Assembly (NCBI GenBank): GCA_048213135.1
Contig: PS015079.1
Location: 95,842 to 126,997 of the forward strand
Direction of reading: 5' to 3'
DNA: 31,156 nucleotides
Source of the DNA: Reclinomonas americana ATCC 50394
Lineage: Eukaryota; Jakobida; Jakobea; Jakobida
Positions 29,216 to 31,156 of this stretch are shown piece by piece. Numbering within the stretch: the first letter of the stretch is position 1; every line of letters begins with the position of its first letter. Under the pieces are notes generated by a model. That model made no database searches. It saw only the letters and a list, made by a program, of their open reading frames with translations, and was not told where the DNA came from. A program made the position numbers and the translations under genes.

Positions 29216-31135
29216 ATGGGTCGGGCGCACGAGCTTGAGCGGCTTCGTGTGGAGGCCGAGGCTGCGTTGCGCGCCAGTGAGAACGAGCTGTCTGCGTTCT
29301 CGTCGGCCATGGAGGCACCGCGACTGGCGTTGCTGGCGCTCACCGAGACCGACCTCGTGCACCTGTGTGAGCAGGAGCCAGGCACCGTGAGACCAACGGT
29401 CAGCGGGCCTTGTTTGCAAAAAGTGTTGAGCGAAATGGCGCGCGCACTCTTATTACTTGTTGTTGTTGTTGGTAGGTGGAGAAGGTGATGCGTGCAGTGA
29501 TGATTGTGTTGAACAAGCCGTCGACGCTGGCCGATGCACGTCGCTTGCTTTCGTCAGCAGGTCGCGTGCTTTTTCTTGCAATCATTGCCTCTCTCTCTCT
29601 TCGCGCTCATGTGGGCAAGTGCAGGTGCTGTGGATCTGCTGCAGAAGCTAGAGATGAAGAACATCCCCTCGTTTGCCGTGGCAAAGTTGCACGAGTTTGC
29701 CGCCGATCGACTCTTTTCACCAACAGTGCGCACATTGTGTGGATCGTTGCAGTTCACGTGCTCTTCTCTGACTGAGTGCGTTTGTGTGTAGGAGGTGGGT
29801 AAGCATTCGCGAGTGGCGGCTGTGCTGTGCGCGTGGGTGTTGGCAGTGGAACGCAACACGCGATTGTTTCATGAGTTTGTGGTGCCGCGGCAACGCGAGG
29901 TCGAGCAGCATCGGCAGCTGATTGCGTCGTATGAACGTGAATTGGCGCAGCTGGGTGAGTGCTGCGATGATCGAGGCACTGAGCAGAGAGAGGTTATTGA
30001 TATGGGGAGGTGCAGCGGCGGCGGCGGCGGCGGAGCGGGAGGTCGAGTCGGAGGCGACGAGTGTGCGGAAACATTCGCGCGCAAGTTCGTTCTCGGACGC
30101 CGATTCAATGTCGAGCTCGTTTGTGGAGCGTATTCCGGTGGATGAGGAGCAGTCGGACTCGGAGCCGTCGCCAGGCAGCACGGTGCGCGCCTAAATTCTT
30201 CGTGGTGAACCAGCGATTCGCAATAGGCTGATGTGGGTTGTTCATGGACTGCGCAGTCTCGTGCCGTGCGGCGGCTACAGCACGAACGGGAACGGTTAGT
30301 GACGCTGCTGGAGGCCGCAGAGTATGAGCTGGACGGGGCACGCGAGGAGCTGCACCCGGAAATTCAGCTGGCGCTGCAGCCGTTTCTGGATGCTCACAAG
30401 GTCGAAGATTTGCGAGTGTTGCGCAGCCTCTCCAGACATCCACCAGAGGTGCTTGATCGCACTCCGTGTGTACTCCCATCACTTCCTGTGACTTACCGAA
30501 CGGCGGGCACAGTTGGTGCGGGTGCTGGAGGCTGTCTTGATTCTCTTTCAGAGACCAACCACCTACGTGGTACGCGAGGCCGGCAAGTTGTTGGTGGATC
30601 CCGACGGTGAGTCTTTGTCGCACGTCGTCGCCGTCTTACTCTATCTGCTCACGCTATCGGCAGTGTTCTCCAACATGCTCATGGATTTCGAGATGGAGAA
30701 CCTCACCGAGTCGCACCTGGCCAAGCTCGCAGGTGTCACGAGCATGCTGTCGTCTAATGTTGCGCGCAGACTCCAGTGCCGATCGAGGAAGATAGCCTTG
30801 TTCTCATCTTCTCAACCCTCGCACAGGTGGTGGCTGCACGGTGTCCCGAAGCGGTGGGATTGTGTGCGTGGGTACTGGGTATGGAAAAATGCGGCAAGGT
30901 TCTGCAAGTGCTCGAGCCGTTCCGCTCCAAGATATTTCAGTTGGAGAAGAAGATTGCCGACATTGACGCACAACTCGAAGATTTTGGTGCGCATCCGTCT
31001 TCCACCTTTCAATGGCGCCCCCTCGTCTCACCCCGCAGTGCAGCCAAGCCACCGTCCACTCCTGCAGAACAGGGTCCAACGGAGGCCGATTTGCGTGCCG
31101 AGTCTGCGACGAACCAACAACGAATGAGGGAGCTG
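29216..31135 (+). CDS. Tandem dynein-stalk-like protein (two coiled-coil / microtubule-binding-head modules), 3' partial
   Basis: Ten exons: 29216-29398, 29476-29560, 29625-29725, 29792-29954, 30016-30182, 30257-30448, 30513-30606, 30664-30758, 30827-30986, 31044-31135 (444 residues, continuing beyond the window). Module 1: helix HELERLRVEAEAALRASENE, then LTETDLVHLCEQEPG, VEKVMRAVMIVLNKPST, LLQKLEMKNIPSF, VAAVLCAWVLAVE, then helix EVEQHRQLIASYERELAQL. A linker with six Ala and an acidic Ser-rich stretch follows. Module 2 repeats the order: LQHERERLVTLLEAAEYEL, EDLRVLRSLSRHPPELVRVL, DFEMENLTESHLAKLA, GLCAWVLGMEKCG, KIFQLEKKIADIDAQL. This order matches the dynein heavy-chain stalk (Pfam MT domain). 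No AAA or linker domain can precede the start, because BBS5 begins 115 bp away on the other strand. Microtubule binding in the cilium or cytoskeleton is inferred. The ATG is preceded by an in-frame TAG. Confidence 0.72.
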
Positions 31136-31156
31136 GTGTGTTTTCTCACTCACGCA

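Overview
This is nuclear DNA from a ciliated or flagellated unicellular eukaryote with a compact, intron-dense genome. The evidence is about 80 short spliceosomal introns, a BBS5 gene and a dynein-stalk-like gene (ciliary biology), SF3B3 (spliceosome), a eukaryotic 5S rRNA and gene spacings of only 110-240 bp. I cannot fix the lineage; a protist flagellate (for example choanoflagellate, apusomonad or stramenopile type) fits, whereas bacteria, plants and vertebrates do not. Nine runs of N interrupt the window, mostly inside or beside simple-sequence repeats in introns.

Layout: (1) 1-2174, minus: RNA-binding protein with three RRMs, both ends incomplete. (2) 2972-8074, plus: about 1,100-residue protein with a vWA domain, a FN3-like domain, an atypical protein kinase domain, an uncharacterised middle region and a C-terminal PH-like domain. 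(3) 8208-12189, plus: secreted 259-residue protein resembling peptidase family G1 (eqolisin). (4) 12299-16547, minus: secreted conserved protein with a YiiX/NlpC-P60-like core. (5) 16709-17133, minus: NR2C2AP-like discoidin-fold protein, N-terminus lost in a gap. (6) 17897-26488, plus: SF3B3, N-terminus lost in the same gap, with a 5S rRNA gene (20945-21063) inside one intron. (7) 26726-29100, minus: complete BBS5. (8) 29216-31135+, plus: a protein with two tandem dynein-stalk (coiled coil plus microtubule-binding head) modules and no AAA motor upstream of its start, head-to-head with BBS5 and running off the right edge.

Exon-intron structures were built by hand from splice signals, reading-frame phase and remembered family sequences, so they are models. 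The most surprising observation is that about a fifth of the introns start with G-U-U-G-C-G (usually G-U-U-G-C-G-U) or G-U-U-G-A-G-U. These look like this organism's usual donors GUGCGU/GUGAGU with one extra U. In several SF3B3 and secreted-protein introns this exact boundary is the one that restores conserved residues or length.

The genes do not form one pathway. BBS5 and the dynein-stalk-like gene share a 115-bp divergent spacer and may be co-regulated ciliary genes; SF3B3 and the RRM protein belong to RNA processing; the two secreted proteins are convergent neighbours.
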